A program made the position numbers and the translations under genes. Below are positions 1-13,000 of a stretch of 64,000 nt of DNA, piece after piece. The stretch spans positions 11,834,404-11,898,403 of the forward strand of contig CM037842.1 in assembly GCA_021234535.1 (NCBI GenBank), written 5' to 3'. Numbering within the stretch: position 1 is the first letter of the stretch; every line of letters begins with the position of its first letter. A model generated the notes under the pieces. The model made no database searches and was not told where the DNA came from. It saw only the letters and a list, made by a program, of their open reading frames with translations. Source of the DNA: Stichopus chloronotus. Taxonomy: Eukaryota; Echinodermata; Holothuroidea; Aspidochirotida; Stichopodidae.

Positions 1-933
1 CATTACCGTAAGTCTCGCTGTCAATCCGAAGTAGCAATACAGTCAAGGTTATAGTTATATGGCTTGCTTTGTGAAATGCATAGTTTAAAAACATTAGTTA
101 TGAGAAATGCAACAAGGTTTCAGAATGTTTTTTAGATTGATCTCCCAGAGTCTTATAGAACACTAACGTGATAGCACTCCCAAACAACTTTTTTTTACAG
201 ACGATATACCTTCTATCGTGCAAAAAGGGCAAATATGAACACCTGTTGATGTGAAACTCAATCAATTGAGTGAACTTTTTATGCCTAAAATTAGCTGCAA
301 GAATGTAATTGAAATTTGACATTTGACGTTGGCCTATTAAAGATACAAAATGTGATCTGAAAAAGGGTAGTCGGATCCTCTTCAGCAGTGTAACGTAAAT
401 ATTGCATTGAAGCCATGTTCTGAATAAAGAGAGATAATGAATATTAAAATATTGAATGAGTAAATGAATGAATGAAAGGTTCAAGCACAACTTCTAGCTT
501 GACAACAAGGTTTCCAGCAGGACTTTGCACGGTCCTGCTGAGAATAATATAAACATCTTAAGTGATAAGAAACAAACAAAAAAAAAAAACAACGGAAATA
601 ATATCAAATATATGCAGAAGACAATTAGTTAACAGCGAATTGCTTAAACAAAATTATGTGAATTTGAAAAGAGAAAATGTTTTATGTTTCTTGAAACTAT
701 GGGTACTATGGACATTCCGGAGATCAACAGGGAGGGCATTCTACAATTTAGGACCATAAATTACAAATGATCTATCACAAAGGTTTAAAGTAGTATTTGT
801 TAAAACATTTACCAGTGTTACATAATTTTTAAGAGTTTATCACTTGGATCGTTGTAACATCAAGCTTTATTAAAACATTACAGATCTGACAAATGGAACT
901 GTTTTAAATTATTAATATTTAATTAATTTGCAG
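1..933. other. Intron or 5' flank, no coding sequence seen
   Basis: AT-rich sequence before the first visible LRR exon. I see no signal-peptide exon, LRR cap exon or recognisable promoter. Short open frames here are not bounded by convincing splice sites. Confidence 0.5.
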
Positions 934-1005
934 TAACCTCGGTAGAAACCAAATTTCGTCTATCTCAGACAAAAGCTTGATAGGTCTGACATCGCTGGAA
1001 ACACT
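934..1005 (+). CDS. LRR exon 1 (first in window)
   Basis: 72 nt after an aatttgcag acceptor and before a gtaagt donor. Encodes one LRR beginning NLGRNQISSIS and ending GLTSLETL. Frame open, phase 2 on both sides. Confidence 0.8.
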
Positions 1006-4000
1006 GTAAGTATATTACTGCCTCTGTCAGACAGTGTTGCATAAATTAATAGTTTAAAAAATAGTTTAATAATTGACTGGTTGTAACTAAATGATAGCAA
1101 AAAGTTTAATTTTACCAGTACAGAATTTGAAAAATAGAATGGACACTTTCAATTATTATCATTCGATTGAACTTTAATTTATACGCAGTGACTTGTCTCA
1201 AAACCAGTTGCCATCCATTCCAAACAATATTTTTAAGGATTTGAGTTCATTGAAAAGTCTGTAAGTATCATTTTTTCTTATTCGTATTGACATATTACCA
1301 TTCACTGTTAGAATTCATTAACTAAGGGCTCTCACCTGAAGAAAAACAAAACAAAACAAAAAAACAAAGAAAAATACACATGATAAGAATCTCCTATTTT
1401 CCATTCATGTCTTAGATTAAGTCTCTATATTCAGTTTCATTCAAAGTTGAGAAATTTCTGTAAATGTTTTAAAGGGGGAGTTGAGATGAGGAGTCCAGGA
1501 AAGGAACAAAAAAAAAAAAAAACTAAATAAAACATATGGGAGTTTCTTTTTACCGCATTTCATTATTTAAGAGGGAGGAAACATCAAACAAAGTAAAAGA
1601 TAGAAAATACCTCATTTTTAATATATTAGACGGTAGTTTTCTAGAGCTCGTTATGGGTTATTTTTTGCTCCGTTGCACACCAAACGAATTGAAAACCGTA
1701 GCACTTTCAGTTTACATTTGATCAAGAAATGAACTCTAATTACTTTTTTGAAATATCAGTTTCATTTTCTATATTGTATTTTCATCTTATGACCTAAACA
1801 GGAAGCTTATTTGTTCTCTGCACAACATAACTGAAAAGATGTGACTTCTGTCACAGGGCAGCTTTTTCTTTTACCTATAGTTTATGAGCTACTGTTGATT
1901 TGCCCGTAGTCAAGATTGTTTAGTAGATCTAAATGTAACCAAGTGCAAACATCCATGTGTTCTACGTTTCCAGAAACACATGCCAGTGCAGTTAATTAGA
2001 TAAGTCCATGATATTTGTTTAGTCTTTTGTATGCAAAATATCGAGACATCAGAATTACGAGTCAAATATTCGAATGTAAGAGAAACATCGACATGATAAA
2101 TAACCAATGAAGCAAATGTTGTCAGCAATGTAGATAAAATAATAAAACTTTGGATGGAATGTATGTATCAGTTTATCAAGTGAGAGAAGGGCTAATTTCA
2201 AAGCATTGGAACCCTTACGAACAGAACTGGTGTAGTTACGTTACGTATGTTGCTTTGACTTTTGTGTGTGCAAGGTAAATTTCATTTTTGTAAATGATGC
2301 ACCACTCTTTGAAACGTACAATTATTACTGCTGAATGGGCAAATTAATGGGAAATGCTAAACGTAAGAAAAGGTTACTTAAACACGTCTTTAATTATTGT
2401 TTGCTTACAGACTAAACGATATTACAGTAATTAGACGTAACGTAGCACGAGATATTCTATTGATTCCGAGTCCATGTTACAAAACAGTAGCAATAAAAAA
2501 TCTGAAACATTTATAATGTTCCGAATCGAGCGATCCATGTGAAACTTAAATTACAAGTAAAAATGTAAAGTTAAAAGTATTGAACTTAAGCTGCTTAAAG
2601 TGTACAATTACGGTATCCGATATGAGCCTCAACAATTTTGAAGTGTGAATCCTACTCATGAAATATTCTGGAGAAAGAAAACATAATATTTAGTCGCAGA
2701 TTAATAAGTATTGTACCATCAGAATTATATAATTGAAATAAGTTTATGTTTTTGTCGTATTGTAATGGAGTCTTTAAATAAAATGGTTATTTTACTGATT
2801 TACAAATGTTTTATTTTGACTGATACAAATGTTTAATACACTATTTTTTGGGCAGTGACTTAAGGAAAAACCAGATTTTATCCATATCAAATAGTAGCTT
2901 TCGAGGTCTTAGTTCACTGGAAACGCTGTAAGTATATCGTTGCACCTTTTACACAACGTTATATAAATTTAGACAGCCCAACACTTGAATTGTGATGAAC
3001 TGAATGTGGTCACATGGTTTATTTTACCACTACAGAAGTGGTCAATGGAATAGTTATTTTCAATTACTTCTGTTCTAATTATTGCTAACAGATACCTGTC
3101 TGATTGTTCACAATTTTATCATCTGAATTGTCATAACTGAAATTAGCTGAGGTTTTTGTTTTACTGGAATACAAGCATCAATCATCATTTTAAGTAATTC
3201 AATATTTAAACGAATATTCTTTTGCAGGTACTTGATGGGGAACCAGCTTTCATCCATTCCAAACAACTGCTTCAAAGTTCTGAGTTCACTGATATCACTG
3301 TATGTATATAACTGTGGAATACGTAGACCTAATAGATTACCATAATTCATTATTACATTTAATTTAAGGAGCTCGCATGAAAAGTAACCAAAGTGTAAGG
3401 AAACACTTATTTGAAGTCCTAGCTGAAGGGATGTAACTGCAATATAGTTAAAATTACACTTTTGTAGTTACAAACAAAATATATAACAAAGCAGTTAGTT
3501 AAGTAACTTTCTTATTGACGTTTACATCGCTGTGCAATACCATAACATCAACATTAGATGTAAAGCCTTCAAATGTAAGTACCCCACAAAAATATTAACA
3601 TTATTAGAAAAAGATTGTTCTGAAGAAGAAGGCAGCAATTTAAAGGATTTAATATCGCACAGCTGACCAAGCAAGAATGCTAACCCTTGTAAGACACATT
3701 AAAGCGTTCATTTTCAGACCTGATAGACTTAATATTAGTCGTAATGAAGTTTTGCACAAAGTACACAAAAAAATCAATTCAATACAATCTGAATCAATGT
3801 TTCTAAGATGATAGTTCCGAATATGATGCTTTGAATAAATAATAAATGAGTTGATGGGAAGTTAGCAACACAGTAGCAAAAAACAAAAAAACAAAAAACA
3901 AAAAAAAAACACAACATTTGATTTTCCAAACAGTGACTTCAAACTTTTTTGCTCAAGCTTTAGATGAAGGCTAGACAACAGCAATCCTTTGTAATTGATT

Positions 4001-7000
4001 CGAAATTTTATCTTACGAAAATACAACGAAGGGAAACATTTTTAATTCCTTAAGCTGCGCAGTATATTGGTGACTTAAATTAGATTTAAGAATCTTAAAC
4101 GAAATATTGGACTTTGGCCCTTCAAGTTATTGAACTGCAGTTCTTCCCGGTGAGATTAAAGAGAATGTTGCACATGTCCTACAAGGAAGAGGAGGGAATA
4201 GTTGGAACAAAAAGAGGAAAAATAAACGATACATTCCAGGGGATATATACTAAGGGATATTGGTTATGTAATTTATATTTTGATCATATTAATTGTATTT
4301 AGCATTACTACTGATAAAAGAAGACCATGGATTTGGTAGGACTAAAACAATTCACTTAGACAGAATAAATGATTAATTGTTGGAGAAACTGTTACACGAC
4401 ATACTGAATGATGATTCCTTGACAATTGAAAATGAAATCTCCCTGAGAGAGGTCCAAGACTAGAATTGTAAAAGTTGTTGCATAGCAGTTTTAATTTCAA
4501 ACGATTGATCTCCAAAATATTGTACCGGATCATGTTATGTGGCTCTAATTTAATTATTAAAGAGTGGTGAAGTACAGATATTCCTCAGTCAATAAATATT
4601 TTGACTTAAAAAAGGTAAGAAAGGAGAGTTTTGTCAAAAGAGGCAACTGGCTACTTAACGATTAGCTACTTTTACCTTACCCTATTATCGAAGGCCAAAA
4701 AAAATGTTAACATGAGTAATTGTTCAGGCCACGTCTTCATAGGATTAATTACTATTGGCTCTCTAACTTTCTAATGAGTACCGTCAAAACATTGTCTAAA
4801 CACAAAGTGTAGACTATTCCAGAACCAGAGCCCGTGTCAAACAGTGCCTTGAAAAAGACCATAATTAGACAATGGTTTAATACTAAAACATCATAAACGG
4901 AGGTCGTGTTTACAGTTTGATTGGTTCTACACAATCGGACTAAATGGAACAAGCATCGGAATTAATTGACGACCGCAAAAGTATGAAGTAGTTTTGTTCG
5001 ATTGTCGTGAAAAAAATATATATATCATAATCTGCTGGCTATAGCACTCCAAAATTTAAGGTCAGCTTCGACCAACACATTTCTCCTAAATACAATTTTC
5101 CCTAGAATTATGATTCCTGGTTACGCAAGAAACATTATCACTCCATCATTATCAAAAGATTAAATGTCAGCGTTGACCAACACATTTCTCCTTAATACAA
5201 TTTCCCTTGGAAGGATGATTCCTGGCTACGCAAGAAACATCATTCTATCATTGGATCTCAGTGACTCACAGAAACTATCACCGAATCCGTAGACTTTCTG
5301 TGGACAATCAATAAATTACCAGTCCATGCTATCGAACAATTTCACTGTTAAAAAAAAAGCCAACAATATTTTAAATGTCTTATGGTCAGTCAGTCACAAT
5401 ACAAAACGATTGCTGTTTTGAATGAAACTGTTTTGATCTATATCCGTCTGATGATCTCTAATAACGTCTTAACATTTTTTGTCTGATAAAAGTTGTTGAA
5501 TTTTTCAGCAAGTGCATGTAGACATCAATGTTCACTATTTTCAGTGACTTCACGTTTGACACGTTGACAACATTGCCGAATGGTGCTTTTAAAGGCCTGA
5601 TTGAACTGGAACAACTGTAAGTATGTGTGAACAGATAACTACAAATTAGAAGTTACTTCTGCTTTAATGGCCATAGCATTACATTCTCACAGAAAAAAAA
5701 AACAAAAAAAACGAAACGTTATTAAAGCACTATGGTCTCGTTACCTAATGTGGGCTATAGAGTTTCTCCTCTTAAGCAATCCGAAGTGTATGTAAGATGC
5801 GTGTATTCCTATATATCTTTGTCCCTTGTAGTTTTAAGCATTCGATATTTGCAAAAGAAACTTTTCCACCATCATCCAGTAGTATTTTCAAAGATCCTAA
5901 AGTCACAAGCTTTATCTTAAGGCAAGCTGGTAGAAAAAAAAAGGTGGACGATGGAGGCAAACCCATTCCTCTCAGGCATATTTTTGGTATTTATTTATTT
6001 TTCAAATTTCTCGTCGGTTCACCAACCTATGGTGGTACGATAAAGGTTTCATTATCCCTGGTTAAATCAAGATGTTGAAATACATTAAAGTTGCTCATAT
6101 GGTAATTGATAGGAGTGGGGACATCTTCATCTTAAACATGACTTATGCATTCCCCATTTATGTAACTCACAAAGTTAGAAAAAAGAAGTAGAAAATGAGA
6201 AATAAAAATGGAAAACTCAACAGTTTCATTTTCCTACGGGACGTTTTTTTGTAATTGTATATAATCTTGTGTGAAAGTATGGTTAGTGTAATTTATAGAT
6301 GTGATACTCACATGTATATATCTGTGGTATATGTGAATAAACTAAAGCAGGAATCGACACAAAATGGCAGTAAAAAAGATGCTGTTTTAATTTTTTGGTT
6401 TGTATATGTTTTGAAACTCGTGAGGTTATTAAGAGTCCCGGGCTACAATTTTCAGTCTATTTATACTGATCAAATGGTACTTTTGTAGAAGGTCCATTCG
6501 TGGTGCTTGTATCGATTGTAACTCCACGGTACCGTTGACGTAATTAGCCTCAGTTTCCTTCTGCAGTATTACCCAGTTTTCTAAAATTTAAGATAGATTA
6601 CACCCATAAACATTGTTGAAAGATTCAGTGGTCTTTACATATAACATTTCTGTGACAATATAGACGATGTGTATTTCCTAATATGTATTTCCTAACTTTA
6701 TATAAAAGTTACATACGTAGTTATTTTTGTGAGTGTACAGCTATGTGTGGTTAACTCCCCCTGGCGTTGTGACACCTCATTTCACTGTGAATTGACGTCT
6801 TCCAATCTCCTCCAGCAAACGATAAAAAAACTTGTCAATTTATAATTATTTGGTAGGTTGACAAAGGTTGTTAGCACTTGTAAATATGATTTTGAGTAAA
6901 GTAGTTACGAACTTCGATTTATTAGATGCCAGGAAAGTAAATGAAAACGTTCCTGCTCTTGCTACTGATAATATTGTTGTGTATAATACTTTTATCAAAT

Positions 7001-10000
7001 TGCTTATTATGTTTGCAGGCACATTATGATTCATTTTTGTTAAACCAAGTACGTAAACACGGTTGCAATAAAAATTTTCTCTTTAAATGATTCCTCACTA
7101 GAATTTTGTCTGATAATCTATTGTCGACGTTACCGAGTAAGGTTTTTGAAGGCCTCAGTTCAGTAAAGAGACTGTGAGTATTTTTCCGTGATTCTGGATA
7201 TTAGGTTTAAATTGTCACATGTCAATTTAATCGTACATATGACATTTTCCTCCAATCAGAATTCTAGGAGTTGCCTTGTGCCGTTCTTGTCCAATAGAAT
7301 TACGAGAAACTTACAGATATCGATTTCAATTGTCATATGTCGATTCAATCTTACATATGACAGTTTCTCCAATCAGAATTCCAGAAGCTGTCATGTGCCC
7401 TATTTGGTCCAATAGAAACTGACATATGACGATTAAATTCGATATATGTCAATTTCTAGACTTACGGCACGCTAGGCGTACCATAAACGTAGAGCGAATT
7501 ACAGTTATAACACTTAAACACGCTCACTCAAGCGTTGTGGAATTTATCGAAGAACGATATACACGAACAAGTAAAAAGCATGACAAAGTGGGAAAATATC
7601 TGGGCCCGGTCTGACGGTACTAAAAGGCCACCGTTACCTTTTGTACTAGTACAGAAAGTTCGGCCAGACCAAAAACACTGAACACCCTCACTGGCAGAAG
7701 TTCCGGCCGTAGGGAGCTCTCTCTCCCAAGGGATATCTTTGTACTGAGTAAATGGGAGGTATAAAAATTCCGTTGAGTTAAGTTTGGCATACCTGGCCCC
7801 ACAGTGCCCACAGGCTGACTTTCTTGTTTGGGCGGTGCTAATTAAAAATGTTTCACGCGTCCAAAGATCGATATATGTCAATTATTGTCCCAGGCAGAAG
7901 AAAATTAAGGGGAAATTTGTAGTGCTACCCCGGACCAAGTAGTGGGATAGTGACTGAAACAACTGACAAGCTTGCATAGAGACTAGCAGCACAACTCTAA
8001 GACATTCTCACGATGACCCACTCAACATTGTATCTCTCATTGTCCTGGAACAGAGAGACCTCAAAGAGGTAAACAACCGAGCAATTACTAACCCATTACA
8101 TATCCACTGACAGAACATTGCTCTCAACGATACTTGCTGACCATGTCAGCGGACACTTTAAACACACAAAAAAAAAAATCAAGAGGAACAATAAGGAACA
8201 CTCCCTGATGATCAAAGGATCACCTACTGATTGACAAGATTGTGACCTTGAATTCAAAGAATAGATGAACTTGGCAGTAGAATGAAAAGATTACAAGAAA
8301 GTATTCGACTCTGTACAACACTCCTAGATTTACTCCAAGGTATGGCAATGAACAAAATAGATCCAAAGGTCATCACATTAGTACAGAAATCAACTACCGA
8401 CTAGAGCACCAGCTTTACATCAGGTGAAAAAAAATTAGCGAACAGAATAATCAGATGTTGACAATCCAGTTTCACTATTACCAATTATTTTGTGGTGTGC
8501 AGCCCTGAAGTCCCCTTTGAAGCCCTACAGCCACATACCATAAAACACCAAACAATCGTTTACGCTGAAAACAGGACACAAAATCAATGACTTTCAGTAC
8601 ATGGACGACTTTTGTAAATCTGATATCTTAGAAGATAGGTGTGCAGGATAACGTACTTTGAGTTACATCATTTGTATAATTGTCATATTCATGTATGAAG
8701 ATGTTCATATAGATTATTTTGTATCAAACGGTTTCTAAGGTCAAAGCCCTCACAGAGGATGTTTCTATGAAAATAAAAACAACCTTACGTCTGTTACTTG
8801 CCACGTGGATTATTATTATCTTAAAATATACCCATATCATTAAAGAATTACAAAGCCCTTTGTCTTTCTGTTGTCCTAATTCATTTCGCATGTTTCGTAA
8901 TTTGTTAAAAGGTATGTCAGACCTGACATAAGTTAAAGTTAGTTAAAGTTAAGTTAAAGTTAAGCAAAATTAAGATCACTCTCGTGCTGATACCAAAATT
9001 ATCCGAGTAACTATGCGTTTAACGTGATTGTAACATTACATCAATTACGTATTGACCTACTACTTCCAGGAACTTAAGAACGAAAATCATACATATTCAC
9101 CGCCTGGGACAACGTGTTTTAAGTCCGTAAATGCAGGTTTTTCGATCTTCCAAAACATTGGAAAAAATTACACTTTAATTATTTTAATGTTTTCATTTTC
9201 TCAACTTTTCCTCTTGCACATATACATATGAAAAACACTTGACTCACGCACCAGAATATTGACCCTCATTATTTTTTTTTCCACTTAACCCGTATTTTTA
9301 CATTAACATATATGAACATATGTCTAAGAAAATGTAGAATAAAAAATGCATTTGCAATAACACTTAGTTAACACCCAGTTGCCACTAAGGTTTGTCAGTT
9401 TGGTATTTAATCTTTAAACTTTTTGTTATGTGATGTTATGTTATGTTAAAATTATTATGTTATAATTATAATTATGTTATAAATTATATAATTATAATTA
9501 CGTTATAATTATGTTAAAATATTAACATAAATATTGTCGTAGTATTTACAATGATTTTGATTCACAACTAATTCGGAACACCCTATAACAATTACTTTAT
9601 TTCTAAGACAGAGAAATGGTATTATGTCATAAAGCTTGTCCCTTTCAAGTGTCACACTGAAACATAACTAACATAGCATTAACATGTATGCAGCCACGTG
9701 AGAAAAAACCAATTGTCATCGTTACCGACTGAGGTCTTTGAAAGTCTTACTTCACTCACAAGCCTGTAAGTATAGTGTTTGAACATTAATTCTACATTTT
9801 GATTTTGATTTTTCATGTGGCAAACTGTTGCCAGATGTTAAAGGTCAATTTAGCAAAAATTTTAGTTTGGCTGTATTTCCGTGGTAAAAAGTGGCCATTT
9901 TTATGACACCTTCAAATATATCACTGGTGTACTAGATTTTATCTAAAACTTATATTTACTTGTTTTGAGGTCAAAGGTCGAGGTCGAATTTTTAGGTTCC

Positions 10001-13000
10001 AATTTAAATTTTGAACGTTTTGAACATATATGAGTCGGTTGAAGCTTCATAAAATGTCATTAAACGATACAAATAGTCAATGTTTATTATATTTCATAAG
10101 ATCTGTTCTGTTGAATTTTTTTTACGAAATATTAAAATATTATTTGCAGTATATTGAGTGAAAATCAATTGTCATCATTACCAGCGAAGCTCTTCGATGG
10201 TCTAACTTCAATGACAAACCTGTGAGTATTGTGGCTTAATATTAACCTCTAAATTTTTACATTTCATATGCACTCTAAATTCACTATGGTCAAAACTGAC
10301 CATGGATTGGTTAGCTCTGCACAGACACAAAATGTGCTCCAATTGCTACACGTAATGTTACACCTAGTTTACGTTGACCAAGTTGACTCTATTTTGCAAC
10401 GGTGCATATTCAACCAATATATGGTGAACGTTTACCATAGTCAATTTAGAGTGTAGCAAATTGAAAGTTCCGCAGAGAACATTCAGTAGAGACAGTTTTG
10501 ATAAAAAGAAAATACGTCTGAGTACAAATTAGTGGATAACACTTTCATTATAGCTACTTTAACCAGTACCTGTTTTCGCATCACAAATCCGTTAAGTACT
10601 GATGTCATGTATAAACGTTAACGTGACATAAAAACATTATTTTCTAAATTTAAATGGACCTTTAAGTATATTTTTCTATATTGCTGAATTAAATCAAGTA
10701 TTAAAATCAAGTTGTTTATTGGTTTAATGGGTTATGAGGTAATTCTATTTTATGGTGTCATCTGTAAACGCTTGGACGTAAGCAATCTTCAAACATTAGG
10801 AAAAGACATTTTGAAAATGTTACTGTTCTTCACACAATGTAAATGTTTCATGTAATTCAAATGATAAAAGTTAAAGGCTTAAAAGTCACATTTTCAAACA
10901 TATTCTATCGAATTGACTGTAATAATCCAACAAGAGTTGATGATTCTTATTACGTATAAATTAATATTAAATAATACATGTCTAATTAGTGGGTACCCTG
11001 AAGATATTTTGGCAAGTATCCTGGGTGCACAATAAAAAGAAAACACCTGTAAAATGTACGAAATCAGCCTTGGTTTGCTATTCTCAGTGTATGACAGATG
11101 AAAGACATATCAATGTGGAGATTGTAACATGTCTAAATTAATGTATTCCCACATAGATGTGTAAATTATTACATTTGAATCCACGATATCTTGACAAACC
11201 AGACTCGAAGACAAGTTTACATTGCTCAAACAATTGTCACTACTGTATGTAAAAATGGTTTTTATCTTAAAACATATTTTGTGGAAGTATCATGTTAAAA
11301 TAATAGTTTAATGATAAAATCGTATTTGTATTTACCTGCAAAGTTTCATATTTCTGAACAAAAATCAACATATTTCTGTTTCAATATCAAATGGCCATAC
11401 ATCGTAATATTATTGGAGGATGATGTTATAGCAATAAGAATAATTGTTCTGTTTCACGTTGAAACACTAATGTAACATCAAAATTACATTTTGCAGTGAC
11501 TTGAGTCAAAACCAATTGTCATCATTCCCGAGTAGGGTCTTTGAAGGACTTACTTCACTGAGATTTCTGTAAGTACAGCGTAGGAATTTTAACTTATAAA
11601 CTATTTAATTTTGTGTAGAAGATATTAATGATTTTACTCAAAAATAAAAAAGTATTGATGAAATATTTCTTTGTAACACCTCATTATAATTACTTCATCA
11701 TTATCACCTGTAAATGTCATTATATCATAAGATTTATTGAAATGAAATGTTGAAATATTAACGTTACATGAGAGTATTGTTTACAGAAACTTGTGTTTTT
11801 CGTTAAAATTTAAGATAACACTTCCAAGGTGAAATTAAGAAAATACATTGTTTGGCTGTATTTTCTTCTTAAATAATGACTACTCATTATGAAATCCCTA
11901 ACTACTTTACTAAAATTACATCACAGTTACCAAATTGTACTTAAAAATCATGTTTATATTTGTTTTGACGTCAAAGGTGAAGGTCAGGGGTAAGGTGGAA
12001 ATTGACTCTGAGTAAGCTTGAGTCCGTTTGATGTTCACTGAAATATCATGAAAGTTTACATACAGAGGTTTTAAAACGTCATGAAGTACCATCAAAACAA
12101 CAAAATATCATTCGATATTTTCCATGACTTGTTCTGATAAAGTTCCATGATGGACTGTTAACGTAACATTACAATATTATTTCCAGTACGTTGAGTGGAA
12201 ACCAATTATCAACATTACCAGCTAGGCTCTTCGAATGTCCTACTTTATTGACAGACCTGTAAGTAAACTGGTCGAATATTAACCTACAACTTAGTGCAGT
12301 TTATGTAGCAAGTAGAAGAATGATTAAAAAATCTTGTTACAAATTGCATTATAACACTTTCAAATATAGCCTAGCTACTGTATTTAGTTACTAGTTTAAA
12401 ATTGCAAATGTAACAAAAAAAAAATGGTGTTGCTATTTCCACAGCATGATAATAAAATCAATTTGTTGTGAAGGAAAGCAAACTTTTCTGGCATTAATCT
12501 TCTGTTTCTGTAGCTCATCGTTTACGTATTATCAAATTGTGTCTGTAATATGTTAGCTTTAGTAGTGGCCCGACCCATCTCAGGGCAGGTTACCCCTGAG
12601 TAAGGCACGTTTGAACGTAGAGGTTACCTAAACGTTAAGCAACACTGGACCTGTGCGTCAAGAATAGAATTATTTATTATCCTGCTTTAATGATTTCACT
12701 GGATGCACCCGAAATGTACGCATCTACGTAGCTTTCATTAAACCTATTGCATTATAGTCCTATGGCGCACGGTTTATCAATGATTAACCATGCTCATTCA
12801 AAGACAACGAAGTTTTGAATAAAAAATATAGAGAAAGTGCGAGAAAACCTTGGTTTTGAAATAACTACAATTTTATTGAAAACGAACCCAGACAAGAGTT
12901 AACAAGATTAACGGCATGGCAGCAATGGTCATGAGCGATTGTCCAAGTCTTACCATTGTTTTGTATATTATGACGTAAATAAAAACAGATTACAAAACAC

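Noticed and set aside
2411..2516. 34-codon open stretch after a cag
   Set aside because: No LRR spacing, no donor, a length that occurs by chance.
7528..7881. Minus-strand 117-codon frame
   Set aside because: Inside the GC-richer insert. No domain, no splice sites; treated as part of the inserted element.
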